This document shows positions 17,260 through 25,775 of a stretch of DNA of 64,000 nucleotides, in pieces (position 1 is the stretch's first letter; every line of letters begins with the position of its first letter). Origin of the DNA: Nonomuraea jabiensis. GTDB taxonomy: Bacteria; Actinomycetota; Actinomycetes; Streptosporangiales; Streptosporangiaceae. Location: the NCBI RefSeq assembly GCF_014204795.1, contig NZ_JACHMB010000001.1, forward strand, positions 186,001 to 250,000, given 5' to 3'. The notes under the pieces were generated by a model. That model ran no database searches, was not told the origin of the DNA, and saw only the letters and a program-made list of their open reading frames with translations. The position numbers and the translations under genes were made by a program.

Positions 17260-18534
17260 TCAGCGGGAAGCCACGGCAGGCGTCCCCTGCGGGAACAGGC
17301 CGTCGAACACCGCGACCCGGTCGAAGGCCATCGCGCGGGCGCGGGCGCGGATCTCCAGGTCCTGCCGTTCGGCGGCGGGCATGTCGAGGACCACCCGGTC
17401 CACGGCCGCGACCAGGCCGGCGACGTCCCCGGGTTCGATGACGACGGCGGTGTCGCCGACCGCCTCGAGGGTCCCGCCCGTCGTGGTGGTGACGATCGGC
17501 CCGCCGCCGGAGAGCATCTTCTCGGCCAGGGCGATGCCGAACGTCTCCACGAACTCGGGCTCGGGCTTGGTGGGCAGGACATAGGCCGCGCAGCCGCGCA
17601 TGAGCAGCGGCTTCTCCTGGTCGTCGACGTCGCTGAAGAAGACCACCCGGTCGTCGCCCGCGGCCGCCGCGCGTACCTGCTCCAGCGCCGGGCCGGTGCC
17701 GACGACGGCCAGTTTCACGCGCGAGCGGCAGCGCATCCGGGCGAAGGCGGCCAGCAGGTCGTGGATCCCCTTGGCCCGGGTCACGCGGGACAGGAACAGG
17801 ATGTAGCCGTCGCGCTCCAGGCCGCGTCGCGCGAGCGCGGCGTCCACCTGGGCCGGGTCCAGGTCGAGGAAGGCGGCGGAGTCTATCGGCGGGTAGCTGA
17901 CGGTGACGCGGCGCCGGCACTGCTCGGCGAACGTGGTGCCGCAGTGGGCGTCCACCTGCTCGGCCGAGGCGACGATCTCCTCCCGGGTGTACTCGGAGAC
18001 CGCGACGACCTCGTCGTTGGCCAGGAAGGTGGTGAACAGCACGGTCGCCGCGCCGAACCGGCCTTCCCGCAGGCACGAGCGGATCACGTTGGTCACGTCG
18101 GAGCCGACGGCCTTCGCGATGGTGTGGACGTCCGGCGCGAACCCGGCCGCCCGCGCGGCCGCGACCGCCTCCACGACCACCGTGGTGTGCGGGGCGAGGT
18201 ACATGGACAGGCAGGTCGTGCGTAACGGCTCGGCCAGCAGCTCGACGAGGCGGCCGGTGAGCCCGGCCTGGTGGCGTCCGTCGGGCACCCGGTAGTCGCC
18301 GACCGGCTCCGGCCGCTCCACGGTGATCCCCTCGCTGTACGGCAGCAGCCGGTCCAGCGGCTTGAGCGGCAGCCCGGCCGCCTGCAGCGTCGGGATCGGC
18401 CAGGTCAGCAGCCGTACATCGTCGAATCCCCTGGTCAGCGCCACCTCGGCGAGATTGCGGGCTTCGCCGGAGTGGCCGCAGATGACCGGGTCGGCCCTGA
18501 CCACGATGACGAGACGGCGGCGGGGGTGGGTCAT
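17260..18534 (-). CDS. GT4-like glycosyltransferase (group 1)
   Basis: A 424-residue soluble GT-B glycosyltransferase. The N-terminal half begins with VIVVRADPVICGHSGEARNL. The C-terminal half contains ILFLSRVTRAKGIHDLLAAF, KLAVVGTGPALEQV, and the nucleotide-sugar motif EPEFVETFGIALAEKMLSGGG, the E-x7-E signature of GT4 enzymes. The ATG shares a base with the GH92 stop (TGATGA), so translation is coupled to that gene. It would add a sugar to a glycan, lipid or metabolite in the cytoplasm. Donor and acceptor are unknown. Pairing with a mannosidase hints at mannose or glycoconjugate recycling, which is inference. Confidence 0.85.
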   Translation of the reverse strand: MTHPRRRLVIVVRADPVICGHSGEARNLAEVALTRGFDDVRLLTWPIPTLQAAGLPLKPLDRLLPYSEGITVERPEPVGDYRVPDGRHQAGLTGRLVELLAEPLRTTCLSMYLAPHTTVVVEAVAAARAAGFAPDVHTIAKAVGSDVTNVIRSCLREGRFGAATVLFTTFLANDEVVAVSEYTREEIVASAEQVDAHCGTTFAEQCRRRVTVSYPPIDSAAFLDLDPAQVDAALARRGLERDGYILFLSRVTRAKGIHDLLAAFARMRCRSRVKLAVVGTGPALEQVRAAAAGDDRVVFFSDVDDQEKPLLMRGCAAYVLPTKPEPEFVETFGIALAEKMLSGGGPIVTTTTGGTLEAVGDTAVVIEPGDVAGLVAAVDRVVLDMPAAERQDLEIRARARAMAFDRVAVFDGLFPQGTPAVASR

Positions 18535-20675
18535 CACGGTTCCTCCGGTGTCGCGGGCGGATCGGACAGGGACGGCGGACGGATCCCCCGGCCCCACGCC
18601 GACGGCTCCGGCCCCAGCCGCAGGTGCAACCGGCCGCCCCGGTGCACGGTGGCGGCGCTCAGGTGCGTCGCGTGCAGGGGCTCGCCGTTGAGGGTCGCCG
18701 ACTGTACGTACTGCGCCGGCGGGTCGTGATCGATGCCGTCGACGCCGATCGGCCTCTCGCGCAGCCCGCTGGTCTCGATGACGAACTCGTTGCCGCCCGC
18801 CCGGAGCACGGCCCGCTCGAACGCGGGCGCGTTGACCAGGAACAGGTTCTGCCCGGCAACCGGGAACAGCCCCAGCGACGCCCAGACGTACCACGAGCTC
18901 AGGCCGCCGGAGTCGTCGTTACCCGGCAGCCCGCCGGGACCGGTGCCGAACTGCCAGGTCAGCGCCGCGTGCACCACCTGGGCCGTGCGGTCGGGCCGGC
19001 CCGCGTAGTGGTAGGCCCACGGCGCCTCCATGTCGGGCTCGTTGTTCAGCCCCTCGAACCGGTTGAGGGCGTAGCCGGCCGCCATCTCCGCCGCTCGCGG
19101 ACGCCGGCCAGGCTGCGTCACCGGTGCGGCACCGAAGCCGAAGAACCTGTCCAGCTTGCCGATGAAGGCCGCGTCGCCGCCCGCCAGGGCGATCCTCGCG
19201 GCCATGTCGTGCAGCAGTCTGAACGAGTAGTTCCACTTGCCGCCCTCGTAGAACTCCGAGTCGCGCAGCAGCCCCGTGCCCGGGTCGAAGGCGTTGGACC
19301 AGTGACGGCTGCGGTCCTCGAGGTCGGCGGCCAGATGCCGGTCGTTCAGCGCCCGGGCGACCTGCGCCGTGCAGTGGTGGGCGTAGGCGAGGTCGAGGGT
19401 GTGGGTGATCGGGTGCACCACTCCGTGCTCGAAGAAGTCCTCGCCGTACATCCGGCGCAGGTCGTCGACCATGTGGACGAGCGCCCAGTTCCAGTCCAGG
19501 CCCGCCCAGCCGAGCGCGTGGGCGTCCGCCAGCGCGGTGTGCGCGAGCGCGCTGGCCTGGCGGAAGAACCGGTCGGCGCCGCGGGACATCCGGTAGCCGA
19601 TCGGGAAGTTGCCCTCCTCCTCGCAGACCCGGATCAGCGACTCCAGCAGGTCCGCGGCCCGGTCGGGGGCGATGGCCGCGAGCAGCGGCAGCTGGGTCTT
19701 GTAGATGTCCCACATGGTGCACACGTCGAACGCGAACGGCCCCGGGGTCGGCCAGAACGGGCTCTCGTCGTCGGCTACGCACGGCTTGATCAGCGCATGG
19801 TAGAGCGCCGTCGCGAACACGGTCCGGCGGGCCGGCGTGCCGCCCTCGACCTGGACCCGGTCGAGGTGATCGGCCCAGCGGGCGCGGGTCCTGGCGCGTA
19901 CCGCGTCGAACGCCGGCTGCCCCTGCCCGCACTCGCGCTCCAGGTTCTCGCGCGCCTGGTCGCACCCGCGCAGCGAGAAGCCCAGCCGTACCTCGATGGT
20001 CTGCCCCGGCGCGGCCGGCCCCATGTAGAGCATGCCGAAGGGGCGCAGCGTGGTGTGCCGGATGCTGTCGAAGTCGAGGCGCGTGCCGCCGTCGATGAGC
20101 CGCCGGTCGTACCAGAGCATCTGCCGCCAGCCCGGGCTGTCGACGTCCACGACCACCGACAGCGGGACGCCCTCCATCACGACCGTGCCCTGGGTGCGCC
20201 CGTGCCCCATGCTCTCCACCTGGGCCCGCAGCGGCACCGTACGGCCGAGCTCGATGGCCAGGCCGCCGCAGGACAGGTCGATCACCACCCGGGCGCTGCT
20301 GTGCTGCGGGAAGGTGTAGCGGTGCACGGCGACCTTGGCGCCCACGGTGAGCTCGCAGCGGACCCCGGTGTCCAGGGTGGCCGCGTAGTAGCCCGCCTCC
20401 GCCACCTCGTCGTGCAGCGGCCAGGCCTCCCCCAGCGCGTCCAGCGGCTGCACCATCGGCGTGACCCGGACGTAGTTGTAGTACTTGCGGATCGCGCCGG
20501 TGCCGGACTGCTGGAAGTGGGTGAAGCCGGACGCCTGCAGCCGCTCCAGCATCTCCTCGGGCACGCCTTCGGTGTTCTTCGTGTACCTCCCGTACCCCGT
20601 CGGGTACGCGCCGGAGTAGGCACACGCCGACACCATGCCGAGCGGCGAGGTGGCCCCCGGGTGCGTGTTGCCCAC
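18534..20675 (-). CDS. GH92 alpha-mannosidase-like enzyme; true 5' end unresolved
   Basis: 713 residues from GTG 20675. The sequence from GNTHPGATSPLGM through the C-terminal LNNEPDMEAPWAYHYAGRP and PGNDDSGGLSSWYVW is characteristic of GH92, Ca2+-dependent exo-alpha-mannosidases. The NEPDMEAPW and GNDDSG segments carry the catalytic acid/base region. No signal peptide is seen, so it may be cytoplasmic. The same frame continues upstream of 20675 with the conserved N-terminus VDPFIGT (codons 20759-20739) and a WWWPKPQ segment. It then meets TAG at 20783-20781 with no ATG, GTG or TTG in between. The gene has therefore lost its start by mutation, uses a rare start such as ATC 20771, or the sequence has an indel. 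It is coupled to the glycosyltransferase downstream. Confidence 0.82.
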   Translation of the reverse strand: MGNTHPGATSPLGMVSACAYSGAYPTGYGRYTKNTEGVPEEMLERLQASGFTHFQQSGTGAIRKYYNYVRVTPMVQPLDALGEAWPLHDEVAEAGYYAATLDTGVRCELTVGAKVAVHRYTFPQHSSARVVIDLSCGGLAIELGRTVPLRAQVESMGHGRTQGTVVMEGVPLSVVVDVDSPGWRQMLWYDRRLIDGGTRLDFDSIRHTTLRPFGMLYMGPAAPGQTIEVRLGFSLRGCDQARENLERECGQGQPAFDAVRARTRARWADHLDRVQVEGGTPARRTVFATALYHALIKPCVADDESPFWPTPGPFAFDVCTMWDIYKTQLPLLAAIAPDRAADLLESLIRVCEEEGNFPIGYRMSRGADRFFRQASALAHTALADAHALGWAGLDWNWALVHMVDDLRRMYGEDFFEHGVVHPITHTLDLAYAHHCTAQVARALNDRHLAADLEDRSRHWSNAFDPGTGLLRDSEFYEGGKWNYSFRLLHDMAARIALAGGDAAFIGKLDRFFGFGAAPVTQPGRRPRAAEMAAGYALNRFEGLNNEPDMEAPWAYHYAGRPDRTAQVVHAALTWQFGTGPGGLPGNDDSGGLSSWYVWASLGLFPVAGQNLFLVNAPAFERAVLRAGGNEFVIETSGLRERPIGVDGIDHDPPAQYVQSATLNGEPLHATHLSAATVHRGGRLHLRLGPEPSAWGRGIRPPSLSDPPATPEEP

Positions 20676-20877
20676 CTGCGGTTTCGGCCACCACCAAGTG
20701 GCGGCCAGACCACGTGCCCGGGGCAGGTCGGTCGCCGAGGTGCCGATGAAAGGATCAACGTTGTCGAGGATGGCGGGACTCTATCTGGCGCGATCCCGCT
20801 TTGGGTTTCGGCGAGATGAACTTCTCGGCCTGTGGCGGGTCAAGGAAGATTTGATCCGGCCCGGCACCGCCGAAACG

Positions 20878-21483
20878 TCACTGGCCCACCTTGTCCAGGA
20901 AGTCCCTGGTGGAGGTGGTGTAGGCCGAGCAGAGCAGGCTGCCCAGCCGCGTCGCGCCGCCGTCGCCGAGTCGCCGGGTCGGCACGCCCATGGCGTTCAC
21001 GCTGCGCTCCACCGCCACGCTGGAGACGGCGACCACCGTGTGACCCCGCTGGTCGACCCAGCGGAACGCCTCCCGGAGCAGCGCGCGGGCGAGCGGCCCG
21101 AACCCCACCGTCGCCTTGTGGGACCAGGCGCCCGCCGTGGCCAGCCGGCTGAGCTCCCAGACGGCCGGGTCGCATGGGGCCCGGCCGCCGCGTAACGCCT
21201 CGGAGAAGACGTCGCGGAGCATGTACGGACCGACGGTCGGGAGCAGCCGGCAGCACCCCGTGACCTCCTGGCGGTCCTGCGCGTAACCGATCACGTAGAC
21301 CGGGTCGCAGTCGTCGTAGAAGTCGCGTTCCCTGCCGTTCAGGCTTTCGACGTCCCAGCGCAGGCGTTCGTAGAACACCGTGTGGCGCAGCCGGAACATG
21401 CCGTCGAGCAGCCACGCCGGCAACTCGCCCGCTCCGCCGACCACGATCCGTTGCGCGCCTCTCTCCCCCGGTGAATCGCCCAC
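20878..21483 (-). CDS. LuxI-family acyl-homoserine-lactone synthase homologue
   Basis: A 201-residue protein matching the autoinducer synthase family in length, order and invariant residues. FRLRHTVFYERLRW supplies Arg33, Phe37 and Trp43. RERDFYDD supplies acidic Asp54 and Asp57. RLLPTVGPYMLRDVF contains Arg79 and Phe93. WELSRLA contains Glu110 and Arg113. These correspond to the conserved Arg, Phe, Trp, Asp, Asp, Arg, Phe, Glu and Arg of LuxI proteins, which make N-acyl-homoserine lactones from SAM and acyl-ACP or acyl-CoA. GTG 21483 has GGAGG at ideal spacing. It lies 67 bases after a secreted alpha/beta hydrolase and about 95 before the GH92 frame, all on one strand. No LuxR-type receptor gene is near. 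FeeM-like N-acyl amino acid synthases share the fold, but the RLLPT and WELSR blocks favour LuxI. Confidence 0.82.
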   Translation of the reverse strand: MGDSPGERGAQRIVVGGAGELPAWLLDGMFRLRHTVFYERLRWDVESLNGRERDFYDDCDPVYVIGYAQDRQEVTGCCRLLPTVGPYMLRDVFSEALRGGRAPCDPAVWELSRLATAGAWSHKATVGFGPLARALLREAFRWVDQRGHTVVAVSSVAVERSVNAMGVPTRRLGDGGATRLGSLLCSAYTTSTRDFLDKVGQ

Positions 21484-21550
21484 GAGTGCCCTCCGCGAAT
21501 GATCGAAGATCCCCTTTTCCGTGTTGTTCGCGGGAGCGGGGTCTCTGGAT

Positions 21551-22375
21551 TCAGCGCACGGAGCAGAGCGCGTCCTCGATCACCCGCGTGACGGCGTCCG
21601 GGTGCGAGATGAGCGTGAGGTGGGAGCCGCCGGGGAACTCGGTGACCTTCGAGCCCGCCCGCCTGGCCATCGCCCGCTGCGAGGCCGGCACGATGATCCG
21701 GTCGCCGGTGGCGATGAAGTACCACGACGGGATCTTCCTCCACGCCGCGGCCTTCGACGGCGTCGTGAACGCGACCGTCGAGGCGGCCCGCTGCGAGGCC
21801 CACAGCCGGTCGGCCGTCTCGTGGGGCAGGTCGGGGGCGAAGGAGCGGAGGAACACCTCCCGCTTCAGGTACAGGTCGGCCGCGTCGCCGCTCGCGCCGG
21901 GGTAGGACGAGCGGTCGTAAAGGGTGGCCGGGTCACCGCCGAGCGCCGAGCCGGAGCCGCTGAGCTGCCCTGTGGTCTCGCCGACGTCCGGCGCCGCGGC
22001 GCTGACGTACACCAGCGCCCTGACATTCGGGTCGCCGGCGGCGGCGTTCGTGATCACCGAGCCGCCGTAGGAGTGCCCCACGAGCACGACCGGCCCCGAG
22101 AGGGTCCGCAGGAAATCCCGTACGGTCTGCGCGTCCCCGGCCAGGCCGCGCAGCGGGTTGGCCACGGCCCGCACGGCATGACCGGTCCGCTGCAGCGCCT
22201 GCACCTCCCCGCTCCAGCTGGAGGTGTCGGCCCACGCCCCGTGCACCAGCACGACCGTCGCCCTGGCCGCGCCCGGCGAGGGGCACGACCCGTGCCGGGC
22301 TGCCGTCGCGCCGGGCGCCGGCACGACGGCCGCGGCCGCCAGGAGCAGGACGTACGAAGCTCGGCATCTCGTCAT
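21551..22375 (-). CDS. Secreted alpha/beta hydrolase
   Basis: A 274-residue hydrolase with a signal peptide (about residues 1-26). VVLVHGAWADTSSW is the oxyanion strand. VVLVGHSYGGSV carries the nucleophile Ser102, and the late PGGSHLTLISHP carries the His. This pattern matches the esterase/haloperoxidase-like group of secreted actinobacterial hydrolases. ATG 22375 is chosen since it begins the signal peptide directly and has a GGGGG tract upstream; a GTG at 22399 is possible. It lies immediately upstream of the LuxI-type gene on the same strand. A role in turning over acylated signals is an attractive but untested inference. Confidence 0.82.
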   Translation of the reverse strand: MTRCRASYVLLLAAAAVVPAPGATAARHGSCPSPGAARATVVLVHGAWADTSSWSGEVQALQRTGHAVRAVANPLRGLAGDAQTVRDFLRTLSGPVVLVGHSYGGSVITNAAAGDPNVRALVYVSAAAPDVGETTGQLSGSGSALGGDPATLYDRSSYPGASGDAADLYLKREVFLRSFAPDLPHETADRLWASQRAASTVAFTTPSKAAAWRKIPSWYFIATGDRIIVPASQRAMARRAGSKVTEFPGGSHLTLISHPDAVTRVIEDALCSVR

Positions 22376-22475
22376 GTCGTCGCACCCCCATTCATTCACG
22401 TTGACATCCGCACCACCGGAACAAGGTCATGAAAGCGACAAACAGTGCCTAAATCATGCGGCCGGCTGTCGATCG

Positions 22476-24566
22476 TCACCGGTCCGGGGTGAGGTTGTGC
22501 GGGGTGGTGATGCGCAGGTGCCAGTCGAGGCCGGACGGCGCGAGCGAGTCGTCGATCCAGGCGATCACCGGGTCGCCCTCGGCGTTCATGGTCATGGCCA
22601 GCCGTTCGCCGAAGCCGTTGCGGTTCCTGGACACCGGGGTGCTCTCGCAGCGGCTGCCGGTGCAGACGGCGAGCATGAGCCGCTGGCGATCGAAGCTCTC
22701 GAACGCCACCACCGGGCGCCCCGCCCGGTCCACGGCCAGCACCGGGGCCGCCTGGAACTCGCTTCCCGCGCCCAGCGTGCGCACGTCGGCCTGCGCGCAG
22801 TCGGGGGTGCGGCAGTCGAGCAGTTTGGCCGACTGGTCGCGCAGGTCCCGGTAGGCGATGGCGGGGCGGCCGTCGGGGCGTAACGCCATGGCCAGGCCGC
22901 CGTTCCAGAGCTGGTCGGTAGTGGGCGGGACGGGGGGCACGGGGCTGGTCACGACCGGCTGGTGGCAGGCCAGGTCCAGGCAGGAGATCACCTGGATCTG
23001 GCCGGTGGCGGAGTCGTACCGGGCGGCGACCGGACGGTCCCCGGGGCCGACGGCGACGGCCAGGTCGTGCTCCATGGACGAGTACCCGGCCGCCTCCAGG
23101 CGGGCGACCTGCCTGGACTCCGGGCGCGCGCAGCTCGGGTCCGCGCAGAAGATGAAGGAGACGAGGTCGTGAGCCGGCTGCTCACCCTCGGCCGGATCGC
23201 TTGCGGCATAGGCCACGACCGGACCGCCGCCCTGTCGTACGGCCAGCGCCACCCCCACCGACTCCTCCGGACTGCGCGTCGTCGCGACGGCCCCGCTGCT
23301 GCGCTCGCACCGGGCCGCCTCGCAGGTGAGCAGTTCGAGCCTGCGGGTGGTCCAGGTCGTGAGGAGGAGGCGCCCGTCGGGCAGCCGTGCGCTGGCCGCG
23401 CCCGTCTGCCACCGGGTGCCGGCGCCGTCCGGCTCGGCCCACGCGAAGCTCGCCTTCCGGCACGAGGGGTCGGCGCAGGCCAGCAGGCTGGATTCGTCCT
23501 CGAAGCCGTCCATCACCGCGACCGGGCGCCCGCCGCGGCCGAGGTGCAGGTCCTGCAGGTCGAGGGGGCGCAGCTGCGGTTCGCGGACGCGCGAGGAGGC
23601 GAAGACCTCCGTCACGCTCGTCTCGCTGATCTCCGGCCAGCCGAACGGGTTGACCAGCACGACTCCGCCGAACAGCAGTCCGGGCAGCAGCACCGCGGAA
23701 AGGAGGCCGGGCCACACCGGGTCCGGCGACGGGCCGCCGGGCAGGCCGTGCGCCAGGTCCGAGTCGTCCACCTCGGTGCGCCAGGCCATGCTGTGCAGGA
23801 ACCGGCGCGCGACCACGGCGGCCTGGAAGGGCGTGATGGCCAGCGCCAGCACGGTCCAGGCCAGGCCCCATCCGAGGGTCGCGAGCGGGCCGGGAAGCAG
23901 GCCCGGCCCTGACCCGAGAGCCCACGCCACCACGCCGGGAACGAGGACGACCCCGAAGGCCAGCGTCAGCGCGGTCGGCAGGAAACTCAGTTCGGTCATC
24001 CGGTAGGCGCGGCGGATCGAGCCGAGCCCCGAGCATCCGTGCAGCAGCACGGCGGGCACGGCCAGCAGGCCCGGCATCGCCGCGTACGCGGCCACCACCA
24101 GCCCCACCCTGACCAGCCAATGCTGATGGGTCACCAGCAGCACGCCGGCTCCCGCGGCCCAGGCGGCCCCGGCCACGAGGAGCAGGACCAGCAGGGACGG
24201 CAGCCGCCGCACCGTCGCCCGCAGCGCCTCGACAGGCGAGACCCACCGGTCGACCAGGTGACCGGCGGCGATGATCACGGTCGCCGGGAACACCACCAGC
24301 TCCCCGGCGAGCGCGACCACCGCCGGCACGAGCGTCCAGACCAGCAGCGGGCCGTCGGACGTCCCGATCAGCTGGAACCGCCCGTTGACCACCGCCGCCG
24401 AGCCGCCGTTCGCCACCGCCAGCACCAGCAGGGACAGCGTGGCGAGCGGCACGTGCACCAGCACCCCGGGCAGCGCGAGCCGCACCAGGTGCCGCCCGGC
24501 GTCGAGATAGCTCCGGAACGGCACGCCGTCCTTGCGCAGCCGTTCGACGTGCTCCATCGAGCTCAC
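22476..24566 (-). CDS. Polytopic membrane protein with C-terminal Cys-x4-Cys repeat propeller-like domain
   Basis: A 696-residue protein. Residues 1-310 contain about seven or eight hydrophobic segments. From about residue 340 the sequence is built of repeats. Each ends in a short hydrophobic strand followed by C-x-x-x-x-C, as in CADPSCRK, CEAARCER, CADPSCAR, CLDLACHQ, CRTPDCAQ and CTGSRCES, with intervening GRPVVAF- or GDPVIAW-like strands. Six such units roughly 45-60 residues apart suggest a beta-propeller stabilised by small disulfide loops, probably outside the cell. I do not recognise a function. The start could be GTG 24566 or ATG 24557. A 76-base gap separates it from the hydrolase; it may head the LuxI-containing transcript. 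Confidence 0.65.
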   Translation of the reverse strand: MSSMEHVERLRKDGVPFRSYLDAGRHLVRLALPGVLVHVPLATLSLLVLAVANGGSAAVVNGRFQLIGTSDGPLLVWTLVPAVVALAGELVVFPATVIIAAGHLVDRWVSPVEALRATVRRLPSLLVLLLVAGAAWAAGAGVLLVTHQHWLVRVGLVVAAYAAMPGLLAVPAVLLHGCSGLGSIRRAYRMTELSFLPTALTLAFGVVLVPGVVAWALGSGPGLLPGPLATLGWGLAWTVLALAITPFQAAVVARRFLHSMAWRTEVDDSDLAHGLPGGPSPDPVWPGLLSAVLLPGLLFGGVVLVNPFGWPEISETSVTEVFASSRVREPQLRPLDLQDLHLGRGGRPVAVMDGFEDESSLLACADPSCRKASFAWAEPDGAGTRWQTGAASARLPDGRLLLTTWTTRRLELLTCEAARCERSSGAVATTRSPEESVGVALAVRQGGGPVVAYAASDPAEGEQPAHDLVSFIFCADPSCARPESRQVARLEAAGYSSMEHDLAVAVGPGDRPVAARYDSATGQIQVISCLDLACHQPVVTSPVPPVPPTTDQLWNGGLAMALRPDGRPAIAYRDLRDQSAKLLDCRTPDCAQADVRTLGAGSEFQAAPVLAVDRAGRPVVAFESFDRQRLMLAVCTGSRCESTPVSRNRNGFGERLAMTMNAEGDPVIAWIDDSLAPSGLDWHLRITTPHNLTPDR

Positions 24567-24632
24567 GGGCCAAACGGTGACAGGGCGTTTCGCCGGTTCG
24601 CTTCCTACTTGCCGGAAATGGTCTGGGCCCGT

Positions 24633-25775
24633 TCAGAGCGCGAGCGCGCGGACCGCCTCCTCGTCCACGCCGATCCCCAGGCCGGGGCCGGTGGGCACGT
24701 GGGCGACGCCGTCGGTGACCGTGATGACCGGATCCGTGGCGTAGGGGCTGGTGATGAACTGCCGGCCGTTGAGGTCGACCGGCGTGTCCACGCCGAACGC
24801 GGCGAACAGGTGGAGCGAGGCGGCCAGCCCGATGTCCGACTCGGTGAGGCCCGAACCCATGATCGCCAGGCCGCAGTCCTCGGCGAGCTGGCACTGGCGC
24901 AGGGCCAGGGTCAGCCCCCCGCAGCGCTGCACCTTGGCGACGGCGACGTCGATGGCGTCGAGCCGGACGAACGTCGCCAGGTCGCTCGGATGGCGCAGGC
25001 TCTCGTCCACGGCCACCGGGATGGGACTGGCGTCACGCAGGCGGCGCAGGCCGGCGACGTCGTTGGACGGCAGCGGCTGCTCGAAGACGGCCACGTCCAG
25101 GCCGGCCAGGCGCCGGGCCACCCGGAGCGCGGCGGCGGCCGTGTAGCCCTGGTTGGCGTCCACCCAGAGCACGGCGTCGGGGGCGGCGGCGCGCACGGCC
25201 TCCACGATGGCCACGTCCTCGTCCTCGGTGTGCAGGCCGACCTTGACCTTGACGTGGCGGTAGCCGAGCGCGCGGCCCTCGGCCACCGAGTCCGCGGCCA
25301 CGGCGGCCGACTCGGTGGCCACGATCCAGGCCAGCTCGATGGTGTCGCGCCTGCGCCGGCCCCACAGCTCGCCGAGGGAGAGTCCGAGGCTGCGGGCGTA
25401 GGCGTCGTGGCAGGCCACGTCGACCGCGGCGCGCGCCAGCGGCATGCCGATCGAGAAGCCCTTGCTGATCGTACGGTCGAAGGCGCGGCAGAGCCCGTCC
25501 AGGTCCCACAGCGGACGGCCGACAGCCGCCGGGGACAGGTAGTTCTCGATGGTGGAGACGATGGACTCGGTGGTCTCGTACGTCCAGGAGGGGATCGGGG
25601 TGGCCTCGCCCCACCCGATGGCCCCGTCGTCGGCGGTGATCTTGACCAGGACCCTGACGGCCGGCCGGCCGCCCTGGACGACGGACCCGCCCGCCACCGC
25701 GAAGTCGCGCAGCGAGGGCAGGCCCACGGTGAAGGTCTCGACGCGTGCTATCCGGTTCACGTGATTCAGTACCAT
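24633..25775 (-). CDS. Enolase-superfamily enzyme (mandelate racemase/muconate cycloisomerase group)
   Basis: A 380-residue enolase-superfamily member. The N-terminal capping domain runs to about residue 120. The barrel carries VKVKVG (K-x-K), WVDANQG (Asp), FEQPLP (Glu) and VAVDES (Asp) as metal ligands and catalytic residues, then the second lysine in AVAKVQRCGG. The K-x-K and opposite Lys layout matches the muconate cycloisomerase/dipeptide epimerase subgroup more than the His-Asp dyad of sugar-acid dehydratases. The ATG overlaps the end of the upstream dehydrogenase by ten bases. In this sugar-import operon it could cycloisomerise or dehydrate a sugar-acid lactone; the activity is unproven. 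Confidence 0.82.
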   Translation of the reverse strand: MVLNHVNRIARVETFTVGLPSLRDFAVAGGSVVQGGRPAVRVLVKITADDGAIGWGEATPIPSWTYETTESIVSTIENYLSPAAVGRPLWDLDGLCRAFDRTISKGFSIGMPLARAAVDVACHDAYARSLGLSLGELWGRRRRDTIELAWIVATESAAVAADSVAEGRALGYRHVKVKVGLHTEDEDVAIVEAVRAAAPDAVLWVDANQGYTAAAALRVARRLAGLDVAVFEQPLPSNDVAGLRRLRDASPIPVAVDESLRHPSDLATFVRLDAIDVAVAKVQRCGGLTLALRQCQLAEDCGLAIMGSGLTESDIGLAASLHLFAAFGVDTPVDLNGRQFITSPYATDPVITVTDGVAHVPTGPGLGIGVDEEAVRALAL

